Below the pieces are notes generated by a model. The model searched no databases. It had not been told where the DNA came from and saw nothing but the letters and a program-made list of their open reading frames with translations. The position numbers and the translations under genes were made by a program. This document shows positions 15,791 to 24,650 of a DNA stretch of 64,000 nt, piece by piece (the first letter of the stretch is position 1; each line of letters opens with the position of its first letter). This stretch comes from Companilactobacillus formosensis (GTDB lineage Bacteria; Bacillota; Bacilli; Lactobacillales; Lactobacillaceae): the NCBI RefSeq assembly GCF_005405305.1, contig NZ_BJDU01000001.1:60791-124790 (forward strand), written 5' to 3'.

Positions 15791-15988
15791 CTATTTTTTC
15801 AAGAAAGCAAGTACTTTCTTATCATCTGGTTTCATTCTTCCTGCTAAAAAGGCAATTATGACTGCAACAACAGAGAATGTGAATTCCCATACCGACCATT
15901 TAAAAATCAGTGTTAAAACTAACATAATGATAACCGAAATCAACATTACTCCATCTCTGGGGCCTAATTTCAAATACGAATAGATCAT
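15791..15988 (-). CDS. Small membrane protein (65 aa), unknown
   Basis: Two hydrophobic segments (about 12-28 and 33-50) separated by a short turn, with a basic tail ending PDDKKVLAFLKK. GAGTGACTTCTG lies before ATG 15988. A cre-like element is found about 150 bases upstream. No homologous family recalled; the size resembles stress-induced two-helix membrane proteins, but that is only a resemblance. Confidence 0.5.
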   Translation of the reverse strand: MIYSYLKLGPRDGVMLISVIIMLVLTLIFKWSVWEFTFSVVAVIIAFLAGRMKPDDKKVLAFLKK

Positions 15989-16135
15989 CAGAAGTCACTC
16001 CTTCATTATTTGACATACATTGAATAAGCTCAACTAGGACGTTGTGTATGTAGAATTTTTAGTTAGCCATGCGTTATATCTCATAAAAAGGAGGCTAGGA
16101 ATAATTCGAGCATGCATTAAATCCTAAGGTTAGTA

Positions 16136-16149
16136 TAACACCGCTTTCA
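16136..16149 (-). promoter_or_regulatory. Possible cre (CcpA) site
   Basis: On the minus strand TGAAAGCGGTGTTA matches TGWAANCGNTNWCA at 13 of 14 positions. It lies in the spacer between the YugP-type protease gene and the small membrane-protein gene at 15988, which it would precede. Confidence 0.35.
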
Positions 16150-16175
16150 TTTTGATTCTATCAAGTGAAAACAAA

Positions 16176-16213
16176 ATGAGGAACCACAATTCTCTCGAAT
16201 CATGATTCCTCAT
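16176..16213 (-). terminator. Rho-independent terminator of the protease gene
   Basis: ATGAGGAA / ATTCCTCAT stem with further pairing in the loop, followed on the minus strand by TTTTGTTTTC. Confidence 0.65.
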
Positions 16214-16228
16214 AAATGTTAATTTATT

Positions 16229-16927
16229 TTAATTACGGTTATCACCGAAGATAATAATTAAACGTAGTAGTTGTAGAGCAGTTGAAATAGCAGCGGCGAC
16301 ATAAGTTAAAGCAGCTGAGAAAAGAACTTTTTTAACCATAGGAACTTCGTCACTGTCGAGCATTTCACCTGAACTCAAAATTTTAATAGCACGACCAGAA
16401 GCATTGAATTCAACTGGCAAGGTAACTACTTGGAATAAAACAACTAAGGCGAATAACCAAATACCGATTGTGATCAAAGTGTGATTCATACCTAACAAGG
16501 CACCAACGATGATCAAAGGAATTGAAGCATTAGAACCAAGATTAACGGCGGGAACTAAGGCAGCTCTCACACGCATAGGCACGTAGCTAGTTTGATCTTG
16601 AATCGCATGTCCACATTCGTGCGCAGCAACCCCAATCGCGGCAACCGAAGTAGAATCATAAGTTGATTCAGAAAGGTTTAAAGTTTTATTGCCAGGATTG
16701 TAATTATCGGTCAAATTACCACTGACTTTGTTGATTTGAATATTTTGTAACCCAGCATTATCCAAAATGAACCTTGCGGCATCAGCACCACTGATTCCGT
16801 GATGACTGGTGAACTGATCATATTTTTTGAAATTATGATTGACGTACCATGATGCCCACAAGCTGATAACTAAACCAATAATTATCAACAAATAGCTGGG
16901 ACCAAAACCGTAACCATATCCGTACAT
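16229..16927 (-). CDS. YugP-type membrane zinc metallopeptidase (232 aa)
   Basis: The catalytic zinc site HECGH (H103, E104, H107) lies in AIGVAAHECGHAIQ, characteristic of the neutral zinc-protease family of B. subtilis YugP. Several hydrophobic helices (about 11-29, 113-135, 140-170 and 205-228) place it in the membrane. GAGGAG precedes the ATG. The gene starts five bases after the stop of the 148-residue gene, so they are co-transcribed. Natural substrates of the family are not well known; a role in membrane-protein quality control is a guess. Confidence 0.82.
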   Translation of the reverse strand: MYGYGYGFGPSYLLIIIGLVISLWASWYVNHNFKKYDQFTSHHGISGADAARFILDNAGLQNIQINKVSGNLTDNYNPGNKTLNLSESTYDSTSVAAIGVAAHECGHAIQDQTSYVPMRVRAALVPAVNLGSNASIPLIIVGALLGMNHTLITIGIWLFALVVLFQVVTLPVEFNASGRAIKILSSGEMLDSDEVPMVKKVLFSAALTYVAAAISTALQLLRLIIIFGDNRN

Positions 16928-16932
16928 ATATG

Positions 16933-17379
16933 TTAACTCCTCTTTAATGTATTATTTGTTACATTATATCCATTATTTGTGAAGTTTTCTTGAACAATAC
17001 GATCTAATTGATTGATTTCAATAGTTTTAAGAGAAATTTGTTCTTTCAAAAATACTAACAGTCTTTGAGCAATTTCTGACTTTTCAGCGTCTGTGACATC
17101 TTTAAAAGTAACCATTAAGGCAGCTTTTTGATTGTCCAAATCTAAATCGCTTAGAGAAATCAAAGCACTGATTTTTTCAGTATGCTTTCTTTGTAACAAC
17201 CAGTAGATTCCATCATTACGCATGATAGTTTTGGCGCTATCGGAAATATACTTAGTCGTTGGATCGATTTCTAAGCCGAGAAAGTGACTGACTTCTTTAA
17301 GATTGAAATGTGTTGGAAAATCCCAGAAGAAACTTTTCGTAATGAAAGGTCGATAGGATTTCATTTTTATATCTGACAT
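16933..17379 (-). CDS. Unknown protein, possibly degenerate GNAT-like (148 aa)
   Basis: The middle of the protein (ISALISLSDLDLDNQKAALM followed by VTFKDVTDAEKSEIAQRLLV) has the beta-hairpin/helix rhythm of GNAT acyltransferases, with NGIYWLLQRKHTEKISALI resembling the strand that precedes the acyl-CoA loop, but a clear Q/RxxGxG/A motif is missing. I would not assign a function. GAGGGAAATA precedes ATG 17379. It sits in a tight operon between the YhgE-type gene (20-base gap) and the YugP-type gene (5-base gap). Confidence 0.5.
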   Translation of the reverse strand: MSDIKMKSYRPFITKSFFWDFPTHFNLKEVSHFLGLEIDPTTKYISDSAKTIMRNDGIYWLLQRKHTEKISALISLSDLDLDNQKAALMVTFKDVTDAEKSEIAQRLLVFLKEQISLKTIEINQLDRIVQENFTNNGYNVTNNTLKRS

Positions 17380-17399
17380 TTATTTCCCTCTAATCAAAA

Positions 17400-20159
17400 T
17401 TATTCGATGATCATACTCTTCTTGGCACTCTTGTGAAGTTTGTGCATGAATGGTTTTAATTTCTCTGTCGTTAGAAGACCTAACAAGTAGAAACCAATTC
17501 CGAATGCCAACAATATAATAATATCTTTTGTGGCGTTAGGCCAATAAATTCCACCGACGGCTTCACGAATCAGGTTGACCGCATAGGTAAATGGTAAGTA
17601 TGGGTTGATAACTCTGAAGAATCCATCGGAAAGGACAACGGGGAAGTTACCACCGGCACCAGAGATTGATAGCACCAGAATGATAATACCTAATCCTTTA
17701 CCAACTGTTCCAAACATTTGGACCAGCGAGTAAAGAATTGAAATGAAGACGAAACTTACTAACATACAGAATAATATTAGCCAGATCTTTTGTTTCGTGT
17801 AAGCATGCAAGATGAAAATATTACCAAGAGCAGCTGAGATGGCTTGTAGTTGATTTAAAAATCCGAAGGTCAAATAACGACCATTGAATCTTTGTTTGAA
17901 ACTATAACGGTACTTCTGACGATCATTCAATTTGAAGTGAACTGTGAAGACACTGGATAGCAACAAGGCACCAACCCAAATACACAAGGCTAAGTAGAAT
18001 GGCGCACTGGCAGAACCGTAGTTAGGTACATCGTAAAGGTTATCTTGTTTCAACTTAACTGGGTTAGCGAAGAAGTCAGATTCCTTTTCGGCGTCAGACT
18101 TCATTAACTTGATAATGGCACCCAAATCGACGTCTTTTTCGCCCTTCTTGAGTAGGGTAGCTGAATGATGAACGTCTTTCTTCAACTGTGGCCAATCGTT
18201 TTGAGCAAAGTCACTAGCAGTAGATAAGGCTTTTTCTAATTCGGGAGTCTTGGAGTTGACCAGATTCAAAGTAGTTGTTAATTCATTTTCAATTTGTGGC
18301 AATTGATATTGCACGAAGAAGGTAGCCGTAGCAAGTTTCTTCTTCAAAGTTGGATAGTCATTATTATAAAAATCATTGGCTAAATTAATACCAGTTACAA
18401 TATTTCCCATGTTACCGTTTAACAATTGGTTGGCATCATGAATTTCATTACCAACAGCTGGCAATTGTTTTTGGTATTTTTGAAGATAAGCCAAAGCTGT
18501 TTTCAAAACGCCTTGAGTATTGTTCAAAAGTCCAGGGATAGCGGGGATGATATTGTTGTTGACATCACTAAGCGTCGAACCGGCATCCTTTAGGAAAGTA
18601 CTGATATTGGTAATGGTATCAGAAACACTATCGGTAATATTGAGATCTTTGATTTCAGCGACACCACTAGCAATCTTGTCGGATTGTGATTGTAATTCAG
18701 AAAGCTTGTTTTGTAGTTGAGTTGTATCGAGATCTTGATAGTTGTTGACGATATCATTAGCTTTGTCAGCTAGGGTTTCGTTTAAGGCAGCCAAGTCATT
18801 TAGGTGTTTGATAGGTTTGTCAAAAATAGTAATTTGATCGTGGCCTAAGTCTTGAGCTAAGCGGTTGAATAAGTCTTGTAAGTCACTCAATGATGAAGCT
18901 ATTTGACGACTAACTTGAGCTAATTGTGTAGCATCACTAGCAACGTTTTCCAAGACGGTCTTGAGTTGTTCTTTTAATTGTTCGTTAGTTGGATCGTTTT
19001 TGATCTTGTCAATCAAAGTATTGGCGTTTTCCAAGGAATTGCTGATTTGTTTAGCAATGTTGTAAACCATGGATAAACCAGTATCGACAGTTGATTTGAT
19101 AACAGGTAAAGCTTTTTGAATCTTTGGAATTAATTCATTGTTAACTTTGTTAGTAGCATTTTGAGCATCTTCTCCGAGTTGTTGAATATCAGGGATGACG
19201 TTTTGAACTTTGTTAACAACTTGAATACCATTTTCGACTTGAGTGATACTAGTATCCATTAATTTAGAAATTTGACCAAAGTCACCATCAATCTCATTGA
19301 TTTGAGAACCGGCACTTTGGATTTCAGGGATTTTAGTTTGCAAGTCTTTGGCAGCCGTACCACCAGCATCAGCTAAAGGCAAAATGTTGTTGATATTGGT
19401 TAGTTTTTGCGCATCCTGATTGAGCAGTGGCAAATAGCCATACATGTCGTTGACTTGTTGTAGCTTATTATTTAAATTTGGCACCATGGTATTGGCGTAT
19501 TGAACTTTGTCCATGATATTTTGCAGTTCCGGCAAGTTATCGTCGGTTGTGACTAATAAGGAAGACAGACGCCGCAACATTGGTAAATTGTGTTGAATGT
19601 CGACTCCAGATTTATTCAGAACTTTCGTAATAGTTTTACTAATCGTCCCCATGAATTCACTGGAAATAGTCGTTTGTAAAGTCGTCGCCCCGGTTTCTGT
19701 CAATTTCGGGGCAATCGCATTGATTTTCTGGTTGACCGAGAAGACTAAAGTAGGCTTCTTAATGTGTCCTGACAAGAAACTGATGATGTCACGTGAGAAC
19801 TTTTTAGGTACATAAATACCAGCGTAATAAGAACCATCTTTAACACCTTGGTCGAGTTCTTTCTTAGAGTCAACGAAAGTCCAACCTAATTTGTGGTTCT
19901 TTTTCAAGTTGTCGATCAATTGATCACCGATTTCAATCTTTTGCCCCTCAACTTTGACGGCTTGATCATCGGAATAAACAGCAACTTTTAGTCCACTGGT
20001 GTTGGAATATGGGTCCCATAACGCCCAAACATTAAACCAGCAATACAAACATGGCAAAATAATCATAGCCAACATTAGTAAAGTGGCGGGTTTTGAGTGC
20101 AAAGTCCTCTTTATATCTAGTCTAAATAGCTCCCAAGCTTTGATAGAAATCCCCTCCAA
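17400..20159 (-). CDS. YhgE/Pip family membrane protein (919 aa)
   Basis: A large protein related to phage infection protein (Pip) and B. subtilis YhgE, with an ABC-2-type membrane topology. One transmembrane helix lies near the N-terminus (about 25-48). A ~650-residue extracytoplasmic helical, coiled-coil-like region follows, with many repeated QLxN/LNxxLPxI segments. A C-terminal bundle of about five helices (roughly 705-900) completes the protein. In lactococci Pip is a phage receptor; family members also act in peptide or polymer export. The start is uncertain: the in-frame TTG at 20159 overlaps the strong ribosome site GGAGGGG, which is correctly spaced (6 bases) only for an ATC codon at 20144. 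First gene of a probable operon with the two genes downstream. Confidence 0.75.
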   Translation of the reverse strand: MEGISIKAWELFRLDIKRTLHSKPATLLMLAMIILPCLYCWFNVWALWDPYSNTSGLKVAVYSDDQAVKVEGQKIEIGDQLIDNLKKNHKLGWTFVDSKKELDQGVKDGSYYAGIYVPKKFSRDIISFLSGHIKKPTLVFSVNQKINAIAPKLTETGATTLQTTISSEFMGTISKTITKVLNKSGVDIQHNLPMLRRLSSLLVTTDDNLPELQNIMDKVQYANTMVPNLNNKLQQVNDMYGYLPLLNQDAQKLTNINNILPLADAGGTAAKDLQTKIPEIQSAGSQINEIDGDFGQISKLMDTSITQVENGIQVVNKVQNVIPDIQQLGEDAQNATNKVNNELIPKIQKALPVIKSTVDTGLSMVYNIAKQISNSLENANTLIDKIKNDPTNEQLKEQLKTVLENVASDATQLAQVSRQIASSLSDLQDLFNRLAQDLGHDQITIFDKPIKHLNDLAALNETLADKANDIVNNYQDLDTTQLQNKLSELQSQSDKIASGVAEIKDLNITDSVSDTITNISTFLKDAGSTLSDVNNNIIPAIPGLLNNTQGVLKTALAYLQKYQKQLPAVGNEIHDANQLLNGNMGNIVTGINLANDFYNNDYPTLKKKLATATFFVQYQLPQIENELTTTLNLVNSKTPELEKALSTASDFAQNDWPQLKKDVHHSATLLKKGEKDVDLGAIIKLMKSDAEKESDFFANPVKLKQDNLYDVPNYGSASAPFYLALCIWVGALLLSSVFTVHFKLNDRQKYRYSFKQRFNGRYLTFGFLNQLQAISAALGNIFILHAYTKQKIWLILFCMLVSFVFISILYSLVQMFGTVGKGLGIIILVLSISGAGGNFPVVLSDGFFRVINPYLPFTYAVNLIREAVGGIYWPNATKDIIILLAFGIGFYLLGLLTTEKLKPFMHKLHKSAKKSMIIE

Positions 20160-20199
20160 ATCTCCTAAAAACTAAACGGCGCAATGTCATTATATAACG

Positions 20200-20955
20200 T
20201 TACGATAACGGATTATAGTAAATGAAACCGTTGACCGTATTTAAAATTTCAGAATCATCGTGAAGCATTGAATGTTCTGCATTAGTACCTTTAATTAAAT
20301 ATTCGTTATATTCTTTTACTCGAGGTTTGAGAATATATGAGATGGATTTAGCTGAGGTAACCGAAATATATTTATCACTATTTGAATGGTCACCAACGTT
20401 TCCAAAAATATTTAAAACTCGTAGGTCATCTGAAATATTGTTTTTATTCATAAATATTCTAAAATATGTAGGGCTCATAAAAGCAGGACGACCATTAGGA
20501 CGAACTCGGTTGACGTTGGGAAGATCACCTAGTCCAAGAATTCCGTTGAAAGGTCCTGCGATGAGCACTAATTTTTTGAGTCGTGGCATATAAGGACGCA
20601 TCTTTTCCCTTAGATTGACTAGAACTAAGGCGACCGCTCCAAGTGAGTGTCCGATGGCGTCATATGTAGTAAATTCGTGTTTTAAACGTAAGTCAAATAA
20701 GAGTTTCACTAACCAATATTCCATTTGGTTACTGCCAACCCATTTGTTTTGGAAGACGACTTGCACAATTGGATGTTCATCGTCAGTCCAAGTTCCCTCA
20801 TATGTAACTTTGCCACGCCAGTTAATAATAGCTTTGAGAAACTGGTCTGATTTTTTACCGTTACATTTCAAAGCTGATTCAATCATTTTTTGTGTCGTAT
20901 AGTCTCCACCACGAAATCCGTGAATGTAGAGTATCGGCCATTGTCCCTTTTTCAT
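20200..20955 (-). CDS. DUF915-type alpha/beta hydrolase (251 aa)
   Basis: Start at ATG 20955, with GGGGTGA seven bases upstream; the longer in-frame version has no ribosome site. The product has an HGF oxyanion motif (LYIHGFRGGDYTTQKMI), the nucleophile elbow GHSLGAVAL and a late histidine in NAEHSMLHDDSEI. These fit the DUF915 group of alpha/beta hydrolases common in lactobacilli. Most relatives have a signal peptide, but here the N-terminus MKKGQWPILYI is short, so it is probably cytosolic. It precedes the YhgE-type gene by 40 bases and may belong to the same transcript. Confidence 0.75.
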   Translation of the reverse strand: MKKGQWPILYIHGFRGGDYTTQKMIESALKCNGKKSDQFLKAIINWRGKVTYEGTWTDDEHPIVQVVFQNKWVGSNQMEYWLVKLLFDLRLKHEFTTYDAIGHSLGAVALVLVNLREKMRPYMPRLKKLVLIAGPFNGILGLGDLPNVNRVRPNGRPAFMSPTYFRIFMNKNNISDDLRVLNIFGNVGDHSNSDKYISVTSAKSISYILKPRVKEYNEYLIKGTNAEHSMLHDDSEILNTVNGFIYYNPLS

Positions 20956-21024
20956 AAATTCACCCCAACAAGACATTATTATATAATTATTATTGAGAAA
21001 TTTTAACCAAATGAGGTATGACAA

Positions 21025-21714
21025 TTGCAAAAATATTATGCAGTAAGAAAAGGAAAAAAGCCAGGTATCTATTTAACGTGGCCTGAATGCAAGAAACAAG
21101 TCGATGGATTTGCCAACGCTAGATACAAAAGTTTCACGAGTCGAGCAGAAGCAGAAAAATTTTTAACAGGAACAGATTCCTACAATAGTAAGAAGAGTTC
21201 TCCTAAAAAAGTAACTAAAGCATCGAACATTGATGATTTTGACGTGGTGATCTACACCGATGGCGGATCACGAAATCACGGTAATGTTAAAGGTGGTCAC
21301 GTAAAAACTGATGATAAAGCTGCTTGGGCTTATCATATCAGTAATAACGGCCAGACATATGAAGGAACCGCAGGTGAGTTAGGCGCAACTAATAACCGCA
21401 TGGAGATAATGGCCCTAATTCAGAGTATTATTCGATTAAATGAGCTTAAAATCAACCAACAAAATGCGATATTTGTCTTAGATTCTCAATATGTTCTAAA
21501 TGCTATTACTAAAAATTGGTTAAATGGTTGGAAAAAAAGAGGCTTCAAAAAGGCTGATGGCAGTGCATTAGCAAATGTTGAATTGTGGAAACAACTAGAT
21601 AAATTATTGCCAACTGTTCCGAAAAAAACTTTTGAGTGGACTAAGGGACATGCGACTAACGTTGGAAACAACCGAGTTGATGAGTTGCTGAACGAAACTA
21701 TGGATAAAATGTAA
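21025..21714 (+). CDS. rnhA: Ribonuclease HI with N-terminal hybrid-binding domain (229 aa)
   Basis: Degrades the RNA strand of RNA:DNA hybrids. TTG at 21025, nine bases after GAGG, is the start; a nearby ATG at 21018 is out of frame. Residues 1-47 (KYYAVRKGKKPGIYLTWPEC ... FTSRAEAEKFL) form the caulimovirus-viroplasmin-like hybrid-binding domain of eukaryotic-type RNase H1. The catalytic domain follows, with acidic residues in YTDGGSRNHG, ATNNRMEIMAL, VLDSQYVLNA and GNNRVDELLN. The gene is divergent from the DUF915 gene and ends in a perfect terminator. Confidence 0.9.
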   Translation: MQKYYAVRKGKKPGIYLTWPECKKQVDGFANARYKSFTSRAEAEKFLTGTDSYNSKKSSPKKVTKASNIDDFDVVIYTDGGSRNHGNVKGGHVKTDDKAAWAYHISNNGQTYEGTAGELGATNNRMEIMALIQSIIRLNELKINQQNAIFVLDSQYVLNAITKNWLNGWKKRGFKKADGSALANVELWKQLDKLLPTVPKKTFEWTKGHATNVGNNRVDELLNETMDKM

Positions 21715-21760
21715 AAATAGCCTTGTTAGAATGTAGTTTTACAATCTAACAAGGCTATTT
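21715..21760. terminator. Bidirectional Rho-independent terminator
   Basis: A perfect 16-bp stem AAATAGCCTTGTTAGA / TCTAACAAGGCTATTT around a 14-base loop, between the convergent RNase HI and P-type ATPase genes. Confidence 0.92.
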
Positions 21761-21782
21761 ATTTTGGTTAATTGAAATAGAA

Positions 21783-24512
21783 CTAAGCTTTTCTTAAAAT
21801 ACGTACACGGATAAACTTACCGATTTCAGTAACAATCAGAACGATAAATCCAGCGATAATTGGAATTCCCCAACCATACCAGAAGTTGATATTAGTTGTG
21901 TGGAAGATGTCTTGCATGAATGGTAGATAAATAATTCCCATTTGTAACAAGATCAATATTCCAATGATGTAAAAGGCCATCTTGTTTTGGAAGAAGTATT
22001 TGGAAATAACTGGATAATTATTTCTTAGATTAAAGAGATAGAAAATTTTACCGAAGATAATGATGTTAAGTGCCATCGTACTACCGACAACTTCAGGTAA
22101 TCCTTGGCGAGTTAGCATATCAAAAGCCCAAATTCCTAGTCCAGAGATCAACGCCGAAACGTAAACGATTTCAAAGGTATCTAATTTCGTCAGCAGACCA
22201 GCTTTAACATTTCTAGGACCACGAGCCATGATTCCAGATTCTGGTGGTTCGAAAATAAAGGCAAATTGGATCGTCAAGGCAGAAACCATGTTGATCCAAA
22301 GCAATTGAGCAGGATAAAGTGGCAAGTCTTGACCGAGCAAGATGCTGATTACCACGATTAAACCTTCAGCAAAACTAGTAGGTAATAGGAAACGAATTGT
22401 CTTACGAATATTATCGAAGACGTGTCGACCTTCACGAACAGCCACTACGATATCAGCAAAATCATCATCGGCTAGAACCATATTGGCAGATTCTTTAGCA
22501 ACTTCGGTACCTTTGATACCCATAGCCACACCGATGTCAGCTTGTTTCAAAGCTGGTGCATCGTTGACACCATCACCGGTCATTGAAACGACGTGTCCAT
22601 TAGCTTGTTGAGCGCGGACGATTCTTAATTTGTTAGCTGGTGTAGTTCTAGCAAAAACGTTGTAATTATCGATTTTAGCAGTCAATTCATCATCAGACAT
22701 AGCATCGATTTCAGGACCTGTAATAGCCCGGACAACTGAGTCCAAGTCTAATTTGTTAGCAATTGCCATCGCTGTATCAGGGTGGTCACCAGTAATCATT
22801 TTGACCTTGATACCAGCCATACGTAGTTCATGAATTGATTTTCGAGCTTCCTCACGAGGTGGGTCGATGATACCTACTAAACCAACTAAGTTTAAATCTC
22901 CAATTTTATCTTTGTCGATTTCTTCTAAGTTATCATCAACGATTTGATAAGCCAAAGCGACTACTCGCAAACCATCAGAAGCTAAATTCTTCATTTGGTC
23001 GTTCCAATAATCCTTATCGGTATCTGATTTAGAAAGGTTCATGATAGTTGAAGGAGAACCTTTGACCATCAAAACTCTATTTCCTTCAAAGTCTGCCAAA
23101 CGAGCGGAGAATCTAAAGGCTGAGTCAAATGGTAGGGAGTCGATTTCGTCAACTTCAGGATCTTCACCAGTCATTTTACGATAAAGCGTCGTTAAGGCAC
23201 CATCAGTTGGTTCACCGTTTAATTCCCAGCGATTATTTTCAAAATGCAATTGAGCATCGGTTGTTTGACCGGCAATGTGAACTAGTTTTCTCATGTGTTC
23301 ATCTTTTTGCCAATCGTAAGTTTGACCACCGAGTTTTAAGTCACCAGCGAAATCGACACCACCGTCAGCGTCATAACCGACACCAGTAACATCGAAGACG
23401 TGATTTGGTGTAACAACTTTTTGAACAGTCATTTCGTTTTTAGTCAAAGTACCTGTTTTATCAGTATTAACGATATCAACGGCACCCAAAGTTTCAACTG
23501 CAGGTAAGGATTTAACGATAACGTTACGTTTAGTCATTTTACGAGTACCCATAGCTAAAACAACTGAGGTACTAGCAGGTAATCCTTCAGGCATTGAACC
23601 TACGACCATGGTAATTACAGAGATTAACAAAGTAGGTAGGGTATAAGTATCGATAAAGTAACCAATAATAAATAGGATTACCGCCGCAATCACGATAGCA
23701 ACGGATAAGCCAAAACCTAATGAGTTCAAGTTTTGCATCAATGGAGTTGGTTTTTCTTTAACATTTTCCACTGAATCTTGGATTTGACCAATTTCAGTAT
23801 CGCCGGCTGTAGCAACAACGATTCCGAGTCCAGAACCCTTAGTAACAGCAGTTGAAGCGTAAACCATGTTCTTTCTTTCGGCTAAAGGAAGTTTGTCATC
23901 AGGGATGGCTTCTTCGATTTTCTCGACGGGATTAGTTTCACCAGTCAAAACAGATTCTTGAACGCTCAAGTTATCAGCAGAAATCAAACGCATATCAGCA
24001 GGGACAGCATCTCCGGCTTCTAGGTTAACTAAGTCACCAACAACTAAGTCACGAGCATCGATTTCTAGTTTTTCATCATCACGGAAGATGAAGTTTTTAG
24101 AAACTAATAGTTCACGAATCTTTTCTAGAGCGTTACCAGCCTGTCTTTCCTGGACATATCCAATAATGGCATTAGCGATAATTACTAATCCAATAACGAT
24201 TGAATCAGAATAACGATGCATTAAGAAAGTCATAATAGCAGCTGCAGCTAAAATATAGATGATACTGTTGTTGAACTGCTTAATGAATTGGATGAATTTG
24301 GAAGTTTTCTTGGTTTCTAGCTCGTTTTTACCATCACGATCTAGGCGCCGCTTGACTTCGGCACTAGTTAAACCTTTCTCCAAATCCGTTTGGTATTTTG
24401 AAGCCAGTTGTTCACTGGTTAATTGCCAAGTTTTTGTAGAGCTTTGTATCGGGACATGATCCGAATCGGAATTTTCGGATGAAGTAGAATCAAAGACAGT
24501 TTCGTCTTTCAT
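21783..24512 (-). CDS. P-type cation-transporting ATPase, IIA-like (909 aa)
   Basis: A membrane cation pump with the order: N-terminal domain (about 30-95), TM1-2, actuator domain with LTGETNPVEK, TM3-4 with MPEGLP (E309), phosphorylation site DKTGTLT (D351), nucleotide domain, hinge MTGDGVNDAPALKQADIGVA, and six C-terminal helices. Overall architecture is that of PMR1/SERCA-like Ca2+ ATPases. However, the TM6 motif NLVTDG of calcium pumps is INMVSA here (N741, A745), so the calcium-binding Asp is lost; TM5 keeps a Glu in SFAEG. The transported ion is therefore uncertain. Monocistronic, with a good promoter region upstream and a shared terminator. Confidence 0.88.
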   Translation of the reverse strand: MKDETVFDSTSSENSDSDHVPIQSSTKTWQLTSEQLASKYQTDLEKGLTSAEVKRRLDRDGKNELETKKTSKFIQFIKQFNNSIIYILAAAAIMTFLMHRYSDSIVIGLVIIANAIIGYVQERQAGNALEKIRELLVSKNFIFRDDEKLEIDARDLVVGDLVNLEAGDAVPADMRLISADNLSVQESVLTGETNPVEKIEEAIPDDKLPLAERKNMVYASTAVTKGSGLGIVVATAGDTEIGQIQDSVENVKEKPTPLMQNLNSLGFGLSVAIVIAAVILFIIGYFIDTYTLPTLLISVITMVVGSMPEGLPASTSVVLAMGTRKMTKRNVIVKSLPAVETLGAVDIVNTDKTGTLTKNEMTVQKVVTPNHVFDVTGVGYDADGGVDFAGDLKLGGQTYDWQKDEHMRKLVHIAGQTTDAQLHFENNRWELNGEPTDGALTTLYRKMTGEDPEVDEIDSLPFDSAFRFSARLADFEGNRVLMVKGSPSTIMNLSKSDTDKDYWNDQMKNLASDGLRVVALAYQIVDDNLEEIDKDKIGDLNLVGLVGIIDPPREEARKSIHELRMAGIKVKMITGDHPDTAMAIANKLDLDSVVRAITGPEIDAMSDDELTAKIDNYNVFARTTPANKLRIVRAQQANGHVVSMTGDGVNDAPALKQADIGVAMGIKGTEVAKESANMVLADDDFADIVVAVREGRHVFDNIRKTIRFLLPTSFAEGLIVVISILLGQDLPLYPAQLLWINMVSALTIQFAFIFEPPESGIMARGPRNVKAGLLTKLDTFEIVYVSALISGLGIWAFDMLTRQGLPEVVGSTMALNIIIFGKIFYLFNLRNNYPVISKYFFQNKMAFYIIGILILLQMGIIYLPFMQDIFHTTNINFWYGWGIPIIAGFIVLIVTEIGKFIRVRILRKA

Positions 24513-24605
24513 GTAGTCATTCCTCCTAGTTATTTAGATATTGATCTATCTCTCATTTTAATAAGATGATATTAACTTGATTATATATGGTAGAGGCTAA
24601 AAAAA

Positions 24606-24639
24606 ACAACACCTTCACTAATTATTGTGAGAGTGTTGT
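24606..24639 (-). terminator. Rho-independent terminator
   Basis: ACAACACCTTCAC / GTGAGAGTGTTGT stem, followed on the minus strand by TTTTTT. It ends the DUF1002 gene. Confidence 0.8.
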
Positions 24640-24650
24640 GTCGTTTTAGA

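Noticed and set aside
16080-16130. AAAAGGAGGC followed by ATG at about 16112 as a plus-strand gene start
   Set aside because: The frame stops after two codons.
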